Virus record (IMG/VR): IMGVR_UViG_3300021963_000083
Span: 20,656-84,655 of that record
Source of the DNA: a virus
Reading direction: 5' to 3' (one strand)
Length of the DNA: 64,000 nucleotides
Of the stretch, positions 37,202 through 45,842 are shown piece by piece. A program made the translations under genes and the position numbers. Below the pieces are notes generated by a model, which made no database searches, was not told the DNA's origin, and worked only from the letters and a program-made list of their open reading frames with translations. The first letter of the stretch is position 1; every line of letters begins with the position of its first letter.

Positions 37202-38602
37202 TTAGGCTCTCCTTGTGTAGAATCGACCTATTGCCATTGCCTGTACGATTTCTCGTACGGATTTGTCAACCAAAGTTCTTGGATCTCTTGCTGGAGTGTT
37301 CCATGGCGGCGCTCCTTTTGTCCTATCAAATACATCGTATGGATCTCTTTGATAATCAAATACAACGCTTGGGTATCCATCTTTTGTAGTCTCTACATTA
37401 ACTATTCGGGTACTGTTTGCAAAACGACCAGTTCTATATACCAGTCCTGGTGCTCCCATGTTATTGGCCACTTGTTCTGGTAGTCTTTTATTAATGATAG
37501 CTATTAATGATGCCCAATTAGTTTTTGGTCTAGCCGTTGCCTCCTCTTTAGGGGCAGATAACTTATTACCTTTAAGTGACTCTTTTTCGGCACTAGTGCT
37601 TGATCGTCCTGTTATTTTTGATTGGGCCTGGCTTTTAGATGAAGTAGCTTTGCTTATTTTTGAGGTCTTGGCTCCACTATTTTTAGCTGCGGTACCTAGT
37701 CTAGAAACTGCTATTTCTACGGCACTGCTGGAACTTTTTGTAGTAAATAGATTTGTACTTTTTAATAAGTACCTTTCCACTTCTTTACTTAATGCATTAA
37801 GAGTAGCTTTTTCCCTGCTAGAATCTCTTTGGTTTCTAAAGGCTGATTCTTCGTTGAGCTTCAAAGTAGTAGTAAATTGCTTTATTAAATTACCTGCCTC
37901 TTTTTTCGCATAGCTAGCTACTTGTATCTTTAATTCTGCTCTATCTTCTTTACTGGCTTTTATTCCAGATAATGCTGTCGAAGCTCCCTTTATAGAAGAT
38001 AGCTTCTTAAGTATTTCAGCCTTTCTTCTAATACTTACTGATCCACTCTTGTCATGACCTAACTGAAATAGACCACTACTTCTTACCTCGTTTCCGTATT
38101 CGTTTATGTATTTATTACCATATAAGGCTTTATCCACAGATTCGGAGTCATCAGCAAAAAATACGTCTAAATGAATCTTATCTCTTAGTCCTGGTAATTT
38201 ACGTGCTCTAACTTGGTTAATAGATCTAAATACATCTATATTTCCTGACCCAGATTTTTTCTTACCACCAGTAGCTATAACTACAAAAGACTCGGCCGTA
38301 CTACCTTTGGAGAATCTTAAAGAAGCCTCTCCCTTAAACTTACGCATTGAATCGTATAAATCTTTTACATAATCTTTTAATAGTGCATGTAGGACTTGTT
38401 TGCGTCTGGCTATTTCACCAGCAGTAGGATTTCCTACAGTCATTATTAGATTATCTAACTGGTATAGAGCCTCTTCGTTTAGACTATTAAGATCTACACT
38501 AAATTCATGTTTATAAGAGTTTAAGGTCTCTCTTAAAGTACTATTAGCCTCTATCTGTTTGGTTATATTACCTACTATAATAGATAGATTGCGACTAGAC
38601 AT
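37202..38602 (-). CDS. Neck / HK97 gp10-like protein with long N-terminal extension
   Basis: 466 residues. The C-terminal part (LVYRTGRFANSTRIVNVE ... YDVFDRTKGAPPWNTPARDPRTLVDKSVREIVQ) has the RTGRF-type pattern of gp10-like tail-completion proteins. The N-terminal about 330 residues are basic and helical with a Ser/Lys-rich linker (SKISKATSSKSQAQSK), far longer than usual gp10 (about 120-150). Overlaps the connector gene by 8 nt. The extension's role is unknown; it might be a fused head-tail joining protein. Confidence 0.6.
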   Translation of the reverse strand: MSSRNLSIIVGNITKQIEANSTLRETLNSYKHEFSVDLNSLNEEALYQLDNLIMTVGNPTAGEIARRKQVLHALLKDYVKDLYDSMRKFKGEASLRFSKGSTAESFVVIATGGKKKSGSGNIDVFRSINQVRARKLPGLRDKIHLDVFFADDSESVDKALYGNKYINEYGNEVRSSGLFQLGHDKSGSVSIRRKAEILKKLSSIKGASTALSGIKASKEDRAELKIQVASYAKKEAGNLIKQFTTTLKLNEESAFRNQRDSSREKATLNALSKEVERYLLKSTNLFTTKSSSSAVEIAVSRLGTAAKNSGAKTSKISKATSSKSQAQSKITGRSSTSAEKESLKGNKLSAPKEEATARPKTNWASLIAIINKRLPEQVANNMGAPGLVYRTGRFANSTRIVNVETTKDGYPSVVFDYQRDPYDVFDRTKGAPPWNTPARDPRTLVDKSVREIVQAMAIGRFYTRRA

Positions 38603-39173
38603 TACGGTACATATCTAATATTCTAATAATATGTACTGGCCACTCCGTAGCTAGGCTCGATCCTTTGCTAGTGCTATTATCAATAGAGGTATTACCAAGT
38701 GTACGCTTTTCTTTATACTCTTCTTTGACATACATATGTATTAAGTCTAAGCAGGCCATTCTTAGATCGAGAGGTACAGTAGCGTAGCCAGCTGTATAAG
38801 TTACTTTTACAGCGCCATAGCCTTCAGGCCAGTATGCTGATTTTCCGTGTATGTATATGCAGTCTACATCAGGGTCCACGTAGTATTCTACAGGATCCAT
38901 AGTCACATATGCTTTATCGTAGTCTTCTCTAGTCTGTACGCTCACTACTGCTTTTATTGGCCATTCATTTAATTGTAAGGAAGCCTGGCCCTGTTGTACA
39001 TTAAATGTTTCAACACGTGGAGTAGTGTAGTAGTCTATAATAGAGTGTCCCACGAAAGTTCTTACAAGAACATTTACAGAGTTGATAATGTACTGTAGTT
39101 CAGTATCTGCGTCTGTTTTAGTAATCTTCTTATAAGTTTTGTAATCTTCTAAAGTTACTAATGGTGCTCCCAT
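38595..39173 (-). CDS. Head-tail connector (gp6-like)
   Basis: 192 residues. LVTLEDYKTYKKITKTDADTELQYIINSVNVLVRTFVGHSI and later YTAGYATVPLDLRMACLDLIHMYV match phage gp6/gp15-type head-tail adaptors that attach under the portal. Follows the capsid gene by about 60 nt and is coupled to the neck protein gene. Confidence 0.85.
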   Translation of the reverse strand: MGAPLVTLEDYKTYKKITKTDADTELQYIINSVNVLVRTFVGHSIIDYYTTPRVETFNVQQGQASLQLNEWPIKAVVSVQTREDYDKAYVTMDPVEYYVDPDVDCIYIHGKSAYWPEGYGAVKVTYTAGYATVPLDLRMACLDLIHMYVKEEYKEKRTLGNTSIDNSTSKGSSLATEWPVHIIRILDMYRNV

Positions 39174-39235
39174 GGTGTCTCCTAATAAGAAAGGGGGCTG
39201 CTGGTAGCAGCAACCCCCTCCCAGTTAATGTAGAA

Positions 39236-40600
39236 TTAAGCGTACTTAAGACCGATAACTGACTTAGCGTTTGGAATGATTTCCTTGAAGCCAAGACGCT
39301 GAGTTGTTGCAAGAACCTTGTGCTGATTTTCAACTAGGTACTGGCTCTCAACTGTTACGCCACGCTGACGTGGAACAACGAAGTTACGTGTGTTAACTGC
39401 TAGCGCGTGGTACTTACCAGTTGCTGCTGCTGGGAATTCGTCGCAAACCATTACGGATGAACCGAAGATCTGACCTACTTCACCAGTTAGCTTTGTAGCC
39501 TGCTGGTTAACTAGGTTGAAGTCCTGGAATTCAGCATCTTCTAGTAGTTCGAAGTAGCACTGCTGTGAAACGATGTATGCAACGTCATTTGGACGTAGAC
39601 CATACTTGCCCATGTTCTTACGTAGGCCTAGTAGAGCAGCTGCGGTTAGCGGTGTTGCTGTACCAGCGGCTGTTACTGTGCGGCTCTGTGTAGAAGCGTA
39701 CTTTAGAAGACCTGATGCAGCTGTTGCTGAAACTGAAGGATATGCACCATCAGCGTGTCCACCAAGAAGGATTAGGTTTTCAACACCACGTGCGTGCTGA
39801 CGGATCATGCCTTCGCGTAGTAGTGGAAGAATTGGGATAATTCCATCTTCTTCTGTTTCGTTACCTAGGTAGCTCTTAGCAATCATCTTGATTGTGCGTA
39901 GTTCGATTTCAGTTAGTGCTATACCATCTTCTGAACCTACTGCAACGCCACGTGAATCAAGAGTACCAGCTGGTGCTGTACCTGGAAGCGCAGCATTACC
40001 TGTGATAGTTGCATAGTTGGTGTCTGGCATGATCGGTAGAACCATGCTTGCAGTTGTCATCGCGATTTCACGGAACATAGGAGCTAGGATTAGTTCTAGC
40101 TGGATATCACGTTCGATATTGATTGAAACTTCGCGCTCGAAGTTATCGCTTGATACAGCAACGGATGACATTGTGTTGACCTTCTGAAGAAGATTCTTTG
40201 CAAACTCTGTGTTATATCCCTTTCCAGTGATACGACCTAGTAGGAATGCATCGTCCATTTCCTGGGCGAATTGCTTCTGCCATTCGTTGCTGTTGCCGCC
40301 ACGGTCAGCGAATACACGCTTGCTGTTAGCAATGTTCTGTAGTTCAGCTGACTTTTCAGCTAGTTCTGTACGTAGACCTTCGAGCTTTGTATTTAGGTCT
40401 GTGTTGTCATCCTTGAAGCGCTTTTCTAGTTCTGCGAATAGCTTTTCTTCTGAAGATGCGATAACTTGTGCTACGATCTTTTCGTTAGCAGCCTTTTCGT
40501 CAGCAGCCTTCTGTGCAGCAGCTGCATCAGCGGCAGCCTTTGCTGCCATTGCGTCTGCAATGCCTTTCTGAATCTGTGCGTTAATTGTTTCGTCGTCCAT
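39236..40600 (-). CDS. Major capsid protein translated from an internal start (predicted)
   Basis: ATG at 40600 (MDDETINAQIQ) is preceded on the minus strand by GAGGAAAATTAAA, the best ribosome site in this region, in frame with the fusion. The 454-residue product is a normal HK97-type capsid protein: an about 110-residue delta/scaffold helix region followed by the capsid fold. Codon adaptation rises sharply from here to the stop, which fits separate, abundant synthesis. Whether capsids use this product, protease cleavage of the fusion, or both is undecided. Confidence 0.6.
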   Translation of the reverse strand: MDDETINAQIQKGIADAMAAKAAADAAAAQKAADEKAANEKIVAQVIASSEEKLFAELEKRFKDDNTDLNTKLEGLRTELAEKSAELQNIANSKRVFADRGGNSNEWQKQFAQEMDDAFLLGRITGKGYNTEFAKNLLQKVNTMSSVAVSSDNFEREVSINIERDIQLELILAPMFREIAMTTASMVLPIMPDTNYATITGNAALPGTAPAGTLDSRGVAVGSEDGIALTEIELRTIKMIAKSYLGNETEEDGIIPILPLLREGMIRQHARGVENLILLGGHADGAYPSVSATAASGLLKYASTQSRTVTAAGTATPLTAAALLGLRKNMGKYGLRPNDVAYIVSQQCYFELLEDAEFQDFNLVNQQATKLTGEVGQIFGSSVMVCDEFPAAATGKYHALAVNTRNFVVPRQRGVTVESQYLVENQHKVLATTQRLGFKEIIPNAKSVIGLKYA

Positions 40601-41875
40601 TTTAATTTTCCTCGACGCCATTTCAGCGCCCTCTGATGAGCCTCCGGTTTCAGCGAGAGGCTGACCACCTAGAGCATTTTCGAATTGTTTTCTAAAAGTA
40701 AGATAGTCGCTTTGACTATCGAATGATTTAGCTACAGAGAATGTAGCGTCTTGATTACAAGGTATAGAAACTACTGATACCTCAAGTAATTCTGCATCTT
40801 TAACGATTAAGCCATCAACTGACTTATCGTATTCCGCATCTTTAATTAAAAAGCCTACAGAGAATGTCGAAAGAACTCCTTCTTTGACTAAGTTGTGAAT
40901 ATCTCCAGCACTCTTGCTGATGATTCCCTTGATCTTTAGTCCTGTATTATCTGTAAGTATTTCTACAACCTTGCCTATTGGTTTATCATAATTATGATTG
41001 AATAGTAAGATTGGATTGGTTTGAAAGTTTTTTAGGCCTCCCTTAGTCCATGCAGTAGATAAGATTCTATCAGCTGAACGGTCAATAGCGTTTGTGCTAG
41101 CATAACCTGCTATAATAAGCTCACCGTCACTATCTTCGTGCATGTCCTTGATGGAGGAATCAAGCTTAAATATTTTATTCACACTATTCTCCTCTGGAGC
41201 AGGCACATTTTCGATACCTTTTCTCTTAACTTTAGTAAGCGTAGAAAAACGATGACCTACAAGAGTATCAGTTTCTACTTCATCCTTATATATCCGAATG
41301 AGTGCCGCGGGGTCTTCTTTAGTTGCATCTATGGAGAAGCTGCTATCAGGAATACCTAAAGTGCCTTCTCTCATAATGTGCTCTATACGGCCCATTGCCT
41401 TTCCGCCAGAAGAGTTCCACTCTACAAAATCACCAAGTTTTAAATCTTTTGGACCTGCTGTTTCATGTACGTCTTCTAGACCGTCCTCGTCTTCATCTTC
41501 AGAGTATTCTTTAGTATAGTCTAGGGATTTACCTTCTAGCCTATCTAGCGTCTCACTCTTGGCTCTAGCCCATGTCTGGCCGGGGTCTCCACCCCAAAGT
41601 GCCCAAGCAACTCTACCGTTAGAAGGAAAACCAGGCTCTCCAGGACTAAATCCTTCGCCTTGTTTATCTACTTCGTGTCTGCTGAAAAAGCTATGCATCC
41701 TACGTACAGTACTTGGTGATAGTTCTTGCTTATTTACAAGTTGCCTTGCACGAGCTAGACCTACCGGAGTACCTCCGTCGAATCCATCCTTTCTCCAGTC
41801 GAGAGCTTTTTGTGCCTCTTTTGCCATGCCATCGGTAGGAGTTAAATCAATATCTTCTCCACCTACTCTCGCCAT
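39236..41875 (-). CDS. Fused Tudor-like domain, prohead protease, scaffold and HK97-type major capsid protein
   Basis: 879 residues in one frame. Residues 1-100 (RKDGFDGGTPVGLARARQ ... GRVAWALWGGD) are a small domain often found in phage head genes. Residues about 145-215 resemble an HVA1/Tudor-like SH3 fold. Residues about 240-395 are a U35/S78 prohead protease (FNHNYDKPIG His, STFSVGF Ser). Residues about 430-520 are an Ala/Lys/Glu-rich helical scaffold, and the rest is HK97 capsid (IELRTIKMIAKSYL..., QHKVLATTQRLGF). A Shine-Dalgarno GAGGAAA precedes an internal ATG at 40600, which would release a 454-residue capsid protein. Confidence 0.85.
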   Translation of the reverse strand: MARVGGEDIDLTPTDGMAKEAQKALDWRKDGFDGGTPVGLARARQLVNKQELSPSTVRRMHSFFSRHEVDKQGEGFSPGEPGFPSNGRVAWALWGGDPGQTWARAKSETLDRLEGKSLDYTKEYSEDEDEDGLEDVHETAGPKDLKLGDFVEWNSSGGKAMGRIEHIMREGTLGIPDSSFSIDATKEDPAALIRIYKDEVETDTLVGHRFSTLTKVKRKGIENVPAPEENSVNKIFKLDSSIKDMHEDSDGELIIAGYASTNAIDRSADRILSTAWTKGGLKNFQTNPILLFNHNYDKPIGKVVEILTDNTGLKIKGIISKSAGDIHNLVKEGVLSTFSVGFLIKDAEYDKSVDGLIVKDAELLEVSVVSIPCNQDATFSVAKSFDSQSDYLTFRKQFENALGGQPLAETGGSSEGAEMASRKIKMDDETINAQIQKGIADAMAAKAAADAAAAQKAADEKAANEKIVAQVIASSEEKLFAELEKRFKDDNTDLNTKLEGLRTELAEKSAELQNIANSKRVFADRGGNSNEWQKQFAQEMDDAFLLGRITGKGYNTEFAKNLLQKVNTMSSVAVSSDNFEREVSINIERDIQLELILAPMFREIAMTTASMVLPIMPDTNYATITGNAALPGTAPAGTLDSRGVAVGSEDGIALTEIELRTIKMIAKSYLGNETEEDGIIPILPLLREGMIRQHARGVENLILLGGHADGAYPSVSATAASGLLKYASTQSRTVTAAGTATPLTAAALLGLRKNMGKYGLRPNDVAYIVSQQCYFELLEDAEFQDFNLVNQQATKLTGEVGQIFGSSVMVCDEFPAAATGKYHALAVNTRNFVVPRQRGVTVESQYLVENQHKVLATTQRLGFKEIIPNAKSVIGLKYA

Positions 41876-41877
41876 TA

Positions 41878-42186
41878 TTAAGCTCCTTTAGTCTTTTCGA
41901 CTGCTGGCTTAACTGCTGGTGCCGGTGCTTCTACTGGAGCCTCTACTGGAGCTTCTGTAGACTGGGCTGGAGCTGAAGGAGTAGTTGGTACTGATGTGGA
42001 ACCATCATACTGCTTAATATCTCCAACCATATTTAATAAACGTGACCATGATCCGATTCCTCTTTTTACGAGTTGGAATCTAATTGGAACATCATTAGCG
42101 TTTTTATATTCTTCTGCAGTTAGTACTCTACCTTTAGAGGCAAAATATGCACCAATCTGCTCTACGATATTTGTTCGTCTAGTCAT
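41878..42186 (-). CDS. Small head-region protein with Pro/Ala-rich tail
   Basis: 102 residues. The first 60 are folded and basic (TNIVEQIGAYFASKGRVLTAEEYKN); the last 40 are Pro/Ala/Glu repeats (PVEAPVEAPAPAVKPAVEK). No known family. Between portal and capsid-fusion genes with tight coupling on both sides. Could be a minor head or scaffold-associated protein. Confidence 0.6.
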   Translation of the reverse strand: MTRRTNIVEQIGAYFASKGRVLTAEEYKNANDVPIRFQLVKRGIGSWSRLLNMVGDIKQYDGSTSVPTTPSAPAQSTEAPVEAPVEAPAPAVKPAVEKTKGA

Positions 42187-43373
42187 TAGTTGTTTCCTGT
42201 GTTATCATCTTGAGGTGGTGCGCCCCCTTGTGAAGGATCTACTGCACTTCCTGCTATATTTTGAGGTATACGTATACCATCATTTCCAGGCAGTACATCC
42301 CTACCCAATCCGATTCTAGCTTCATTGGCAGTAATAATACCGCCATTGACTAGTGTTGAGTAGAAGGCTGCTTCGTCTCTTAACTCTGGCTGTAGAGCGG
42401 GTATTCCGGATACGTTCTCTATAATCTCAAATCCAAAGAACATTTGTAACGCAGAGTTCACCTTCTTAATAATAGGAATGATGGTCTCTAAGTAGTATAG
42501 TCTATGGTTTGGTCTAAGATTAGCGTTATTACCGCTATCAACTAGGACAGGTGGTACGCCTAAAGCCTTTAAAATTACTTTTTCGTTGGTGTCTATTGAC
42601 CCAGCGAAATCTAAATCTTTAAAACTGACAGTAGTTAGTGGATCTACCACCATACCGCCGTCTAGAATTAATGGACTTCTTCCGCCAGACTGAGGTCTGT
42701 AAGAAGTCTTCCAATCTTCTTTCATTCTTTCTTTAATACGGTGACTTAGTACGTCCGGACTTCTAATCACTAGGCCCGGTACTGCTCCGTTTGTAAAGAA
42801 GTTATCTTGAAAATCTCTCATTGACTTCATAAGCTTCATTGTTCGTAAAGCTGGTTTCAGTCGAGATGCGCCTCTATAAAGTGAGATAGCGCTATTATCT
42901 TTGATATGAATAATTTCATTAACATTGAAATCTATAGTCCCTTGGAACGTATATTTTTCAACATATGTCTTTTCGTCTGAGTAGATAGTTACCTTATTCG
43001 CTGGTAGCTGATATAAGTGCTGACCGTCCCAATATAGGAAGATGTTACCATCAATAATCAGGTCCATAATCATATTTCGTCTAAACGAGTGAATGTCTTG
43101 GAAAGGGTTAGGCTGAACATTTAGTAATGTTTCTACCGTTTTCTTCTTTACTCCGCTTACTTTAGGAAATCCAATCTTGTCAGATCCTACTTTGAAATTT
43201 ATCTCAGCGGCATCGTCAATAATCATATTAACTGCGCGATTAACAATTTCTAAGTTTTCATAATAATAAATGTAAGTGCGTTCTGGCTCAGTGCTAGGAC
43301 TTTGTGACTCCATATAGGAGATCCAGCGCTGACCAGGATTTAGTTTTTCAACTAGCCAACTTCCTAGTTTCAT
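42186..43373 (-). CDS. Portal protein (HK97-like)
   Basis: 395 residues. ENLEIVNRAVNMIIDDAAEINF, NLYWDG-type strands, NEIIHIKDNSAISLYRGASRLKPA, and LKALGVPPVLVDSGNNANLRPNHRLYYLETIIPIIKKV are typical phage portal segments including the stem and wing. The C-terminus is a disordered Gly/Pro/Asn tail. It forms the 12-fold DNA channel that docks TerL. Overlaps the HNH gene by 26 nt. Confidence 0.92.
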   Translation of the reverse strand: MKLGSWLVEKLNPGQRWISYMESQSPSTEPERTYIYYYENLEIVNRAVNMIIDDAAEINFKVGSDKIGFPKVSGVKKKTVETLLNVQPNPFQDIHSFRRNMIMDLIIDGNIFLYWDGQHLYQLPANKVTIYSDEKTYVEKYTFQGTIDFNVNEIIHIKDNSAISLYRGASRLKPALRTMKLMKSMRDFQDNFFTNGAVPGLVIRSPDVLSHRIKERMKEDWKTSYRPQSGGRSPLILDGGMVVDPLTTVSFKDLDFAGSIDTNEKVILKALGVPPVLVDSGNNANLRPNHRLYYLETIIPIIKKVNSALQMFFGFEIIENVSGIPALQPELRDEAAFYSTLVNGGIITANEARIGLGRDVLPGNDGIRIPQNIAGSAVDPSQGGAPPQDDNTGNN

Positions 43374-43740
43374 ATTTCTCCTTTTGGATCATTACCCAAT
43401 TTTTCTGCTTATCAGCAGTAAAAAGTGCTGGATCCTTACCATAGACACTATGAAGCCTCAGGTGATGTTCGTGGCACAGCGTTACAGTTTGGTTGTAGAC
43501 CTTATCTTCTTCTTCAAGTATAAATTCGTCTCTGATTTTCAAGATGTCATCTACTACTTTAACTGTATAACCCTTCGACTTACACCATTTATTAAACAAT
43601 GGAGTCATTGTATAATAATGATGAAAATCGAGAGATTCTGTTGCCCCACAAATCTCACATTGAGAGCCTTTTTCATATCTAGACTTTGCTCTATCCCTCA
43701 CATATTTGATAGGGTCTCGAAGCAGAGTTGTTCCGGACAT
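43348..43740 (-). CDS. HNH endonuclease
   Basis: About 130 residues from ATG 43740. CEICG ... LDFHHYYTM ... VTLCHEHHLRLH gives two Cys pairs and the H-H-x-H pattern of HNH nucleases. Such nucleases next to terminase and portal genes support cos-type or headful packaging in HK97-like phages, and a homing role is the alternative. AAGGAGACAAAA before ATG 43740 and the promoter at 43766-43794 exclude the longer frame to 43794. Confidence 0.82.
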   Translation of the reverse strand: MSGTTLLRDPIKYVRDRAKSRYEKGSQCEICGATESLDFHHYYTMTPLFNKWCKSKGYTVKVVDDILKIRDEFILEEEDKVYNQTVTLCHEHHLRLHSVYGKDPALFTADKQKNWVMIQKEKYETRKLAS

Positions 43741-43765
43741 TTTTGTCTCCTTTTCTTCTTTTGTA

Positions 43766-43794
43766 ATTATATTATTTTGAGGGGATAAAGTCAA
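43766..43794 (-). promoter_or_regulatory. Leftward promoter for HNH-portal-capsid operon
   Basis: Leftward TTGACT (43794-43789), 17 bp, TATAAT (43771-43766). The predicted start near 43759 gives a 19-nt leader to ATG 43740. This is the main visible internal promoter of the head module. Confidence 0.85.
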
Positions 43795-43827
43795 GGTGCA
43801 AATTACAATAGGTACGAAAATAACTCA

Positions 43828-44019
43828 TTAAGTAAAGAAACCTGCATTTATATTCTGCGTCAGTTCCTGAATCATTTGCGTATTGCCTACTTTTTTAGCA
43901 ACTCCATCTACATCTGTAAGATACTGTTCAGCATAATTACCGTTTCTAACAAAGTATAGTGCATTAGGCACTAACGTTGTTGGTAATACTGTTACTTTAA
44001 AAAATCTTATATCTGCCAT
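43828..44019 (-). CDS. Small virion-associated protein of unknown function
   Basis: 63 residues. MADIRFFKVTVLPTTLVPNALYFVRNGNYAEQYLTD: a short beta protein often seen near terminase and tail genes of aquatic phages. No function assigned. Confidence 0.6.
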   Translation of the reverse strand: MADIRFFKVTVLPTTLVPNALYFVRNGNYAEQYLTDVDGVAKKVGNTQMIQELTQNINAGFFT

Positions 44020-44020
44020 T

Positions 44021-44227
44021 TTACCACCCTACTGTTTCCCAATTATAGATTTCAACACTAAATATAGCTTGAGGGATTATAGTGCTTGGCCCGCTGGAAG
44101 GATAGACCTGGTCTGGATTCTCTAGCACTCTTTTACCTGAGTGCAGCCAATCTACTTGTGCTGGAAATACGTAAGTAGCCCAGTTTATTTTTGCTGCAGG
44201 CTCTAGCCTTTCCAGTAGTTCTATCAT
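44021..44227 (-). CDS. Small protein of unknown function
   Basis: 68 residues, no motif recognised. It overlaps the stop of the upstream gene by 4 nt and is tightly packed, so it is likely expressed. Aromatic-rich (INWATYVFPAQVDWLH). Confidence 0.55.
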   Translation of the reverse strand: MIELLERLEPAAKINWATYVFPAQVDWLHSGKRVLENPDQVYPSSGPSTIIPQAIFSVEIYNWETVGW

Positions 44228-44541
44228 ACTACGCTTTCCTTGACTGTGACTTTCTTAGGTATACCCTTAAAAGTTAGCCCAGTCACAATGTACTCAAAGT
44301 TAACATAATATATTCCTGGGGCTAAAGAATCTGTATTGGATAGAGTAAATAGATAACCTTGAGTCACTTCTGGACTAGTATAATCTGCAACAGTAAACGT
44401 TTTGAGTACTGCGGCTGATTCTAATGGTACTTCGCCTCTTTGAGACGCTTTTAGTACTGCGGTTACTCCTGAAATAAGTGACTTAGTGCCAGTTACTACA
44501 GCGGGAATAACCAGGCTCTCACCTTGATATATAACGTACAT
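44224..44541 (-). CDS. Ig-like small structural protein downstream of TerL
   Basis: 105 residues predicted as a single beta-sandwich (YVIYQGESLVIPAVVTG ... GIYYVNFEYIVTGLTFKGIPKKVTVKE). Small proteins of this sort near terminase genes may be head decoration or fibre parts. Function not known. Confidence 0.55.
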   Translation of the reverse strand: MYVIYQGESLVIPAVVTGTKSLISGVTAVLKASQRGEVPLESAAVLKTFTVADYTSPEVTQGYLFTLSNTDSLAPGIYYVNFEYIVTGLTFKGIPKKVTVKESVV

Positions 44542-45830
44542 TAAAAACCTCCTGCGCTAGTTTTATAGCTATAAAGCGCGTACCTAATAGCGTCGGCCAT
44601 GTGGGACGCGTCATTATGTAGTGGCTTTTCTTTTTGTAAACTTTGATTTGGATCCCACTGATACTGATCAATTGAATACAGAGTATTCTTTAAATTGGGA
44701 TCCACAATAATTCTATCATTATCCGCTAGGGAGGCTACATAGCCTATACCATCTAAAACGGATTTTTTCGCATTTGTAGTGGGAATATCGTATTCCTGCG
44801 CGAAGTCATAACGCTGCTGCTGGTTAGCAGAATCAATATAAATATAATCTATATTCCACTTATCCATCAGAGCTTTAATATTTTTAGCGTGTCCAGAGGT
44901 AACTTCCTCGTTATCTAGGTATTCATCTAGTATATAGAACTTTTCATCTTCCCAATTGAACGCTATGACACACATTGCTGTTGGGTCACGGAAGCCAAGG
45001 TCGAGTCCTGCGAATACGTCGCATTTCTTAAGATTTAAATCCTTAGTATCACGAACACACTCTTCTTTGATCTGCCAGCATTTACCTTCGAAGGTAGAGA
45101 AGTCAGCTTCATATTCCTGTCTGAACTCTGCGTCTGACATTGATCTGCGTGCCTCTTGAACATCTTGTTCCGACATTCTAGGATTATCCTTATAAGTGGC
45201 CTTAACAGAGAACCACTCTGGGAATTCATTAGTAAATCCTCTATCAAATAGCTTTGAAAACCAGTTATTCTTACCACGAGGTGTAGAAATAAATAGTGCC
45301 TTTGAGTTTGGCTTATCTAGTGTAGGTCTTAGTGATACGTTGAACGCATCTAGTCCATCTGTAAGCGCGGCTTCGTCAAAGATAATTAGATCATAAGAAC
45401 GACCTACGCAGCTATCAACCTGATTAATAGAACCGATTCTAATTGTGGATCCGTTAGATAGCTCAATAACTCTATCTTTTGCGTTATCCTTAGCTACCTC
45501 TAGATTGAACCTCTTAATAAGCGATCTTTGTAAATCAAAAGAAATACTCGATAGATTATAGTTTGGCGCCATGATTAGTACATTGGAGCCAGGTACTAAT
45601 GAAACTACCTGGCCCACAACGTTTGCTATGTAGGTCTTGCCTTGACGACGTGATAGAGCAGCACACCCAAAACGATACTTAGGGTTATTTATACCATTTA
45701 TAAGAGCTATCTGAGAGGGTAAAGGATCTATCTCTAACTCTTTTAGATAGTTTCCAATGGGTACGCGCATAAACGCATTTGGATATTGAACTATAACGTC
45801 TTGTGGTATGTCTGCTCTACTTACTATCAT
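44541..45830 (-). CDS. Terminase large subunit
   Basis: 429 residues. ATPase domain: Walker A SRRQGKT near residue 61, Walker B LIIFDEAA near 148 and motif III LFISTPRG. Nuclease domain: GLDLGFRDPTA, YIDSANQQQRYDF and NDASHMADAIRYA provide the RNase H-like acidic residues. It cuts and pumps DNA into proheads. Separated from its small subunit gene by about 8.3 kb of lysis and curli-like genes, which is unusual. Confidence 0.95.
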   Translation of the reverse strand: MIVSRADIPQDVIVQYPNAFMRVPIGNYLKELEIDPLPSQIALINGINNPKYRFGCAALSRRQGKTYIANVVGQVVSLVPGSNVLIMAPNYNLSSISFDLQRSLIKRFNLEVAKDNAKDRVIELSNGSTIRIGSINQVDSCVGRSYDLIIFDEAALTDGLDAFNVSLRPTLDKPNSKALFISTPRGKNNWFSKLFDRGFTNEFPEWFSVKATYKDNPRMSEQDVQEARRSMSDAEFRQEYEADFSTFEGKCWQIKEECVRDTKDLNLKKCDVFAGLDLGFRDPTAMCVIAFNWEDEKFYILDEYLDNEEVTSGHAKNIKALMDKWNIDYIYIDSANQQQRYDFAQEYDIPTTNAKKSVLDGIGYVASLADNDRIIVDPNLKNTLYSIDQYQWDPNQSLQKEKPLHNDASHMADAIRYALYSYKTSAGGF

Positions 45831-45842
45831 ATTATTCCTAAA

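Noticed and set aside
40209-40571. 120-residue plus-strand ORF in the capsid region
   Set aside because: Antisense shadow of the scaffold helix.
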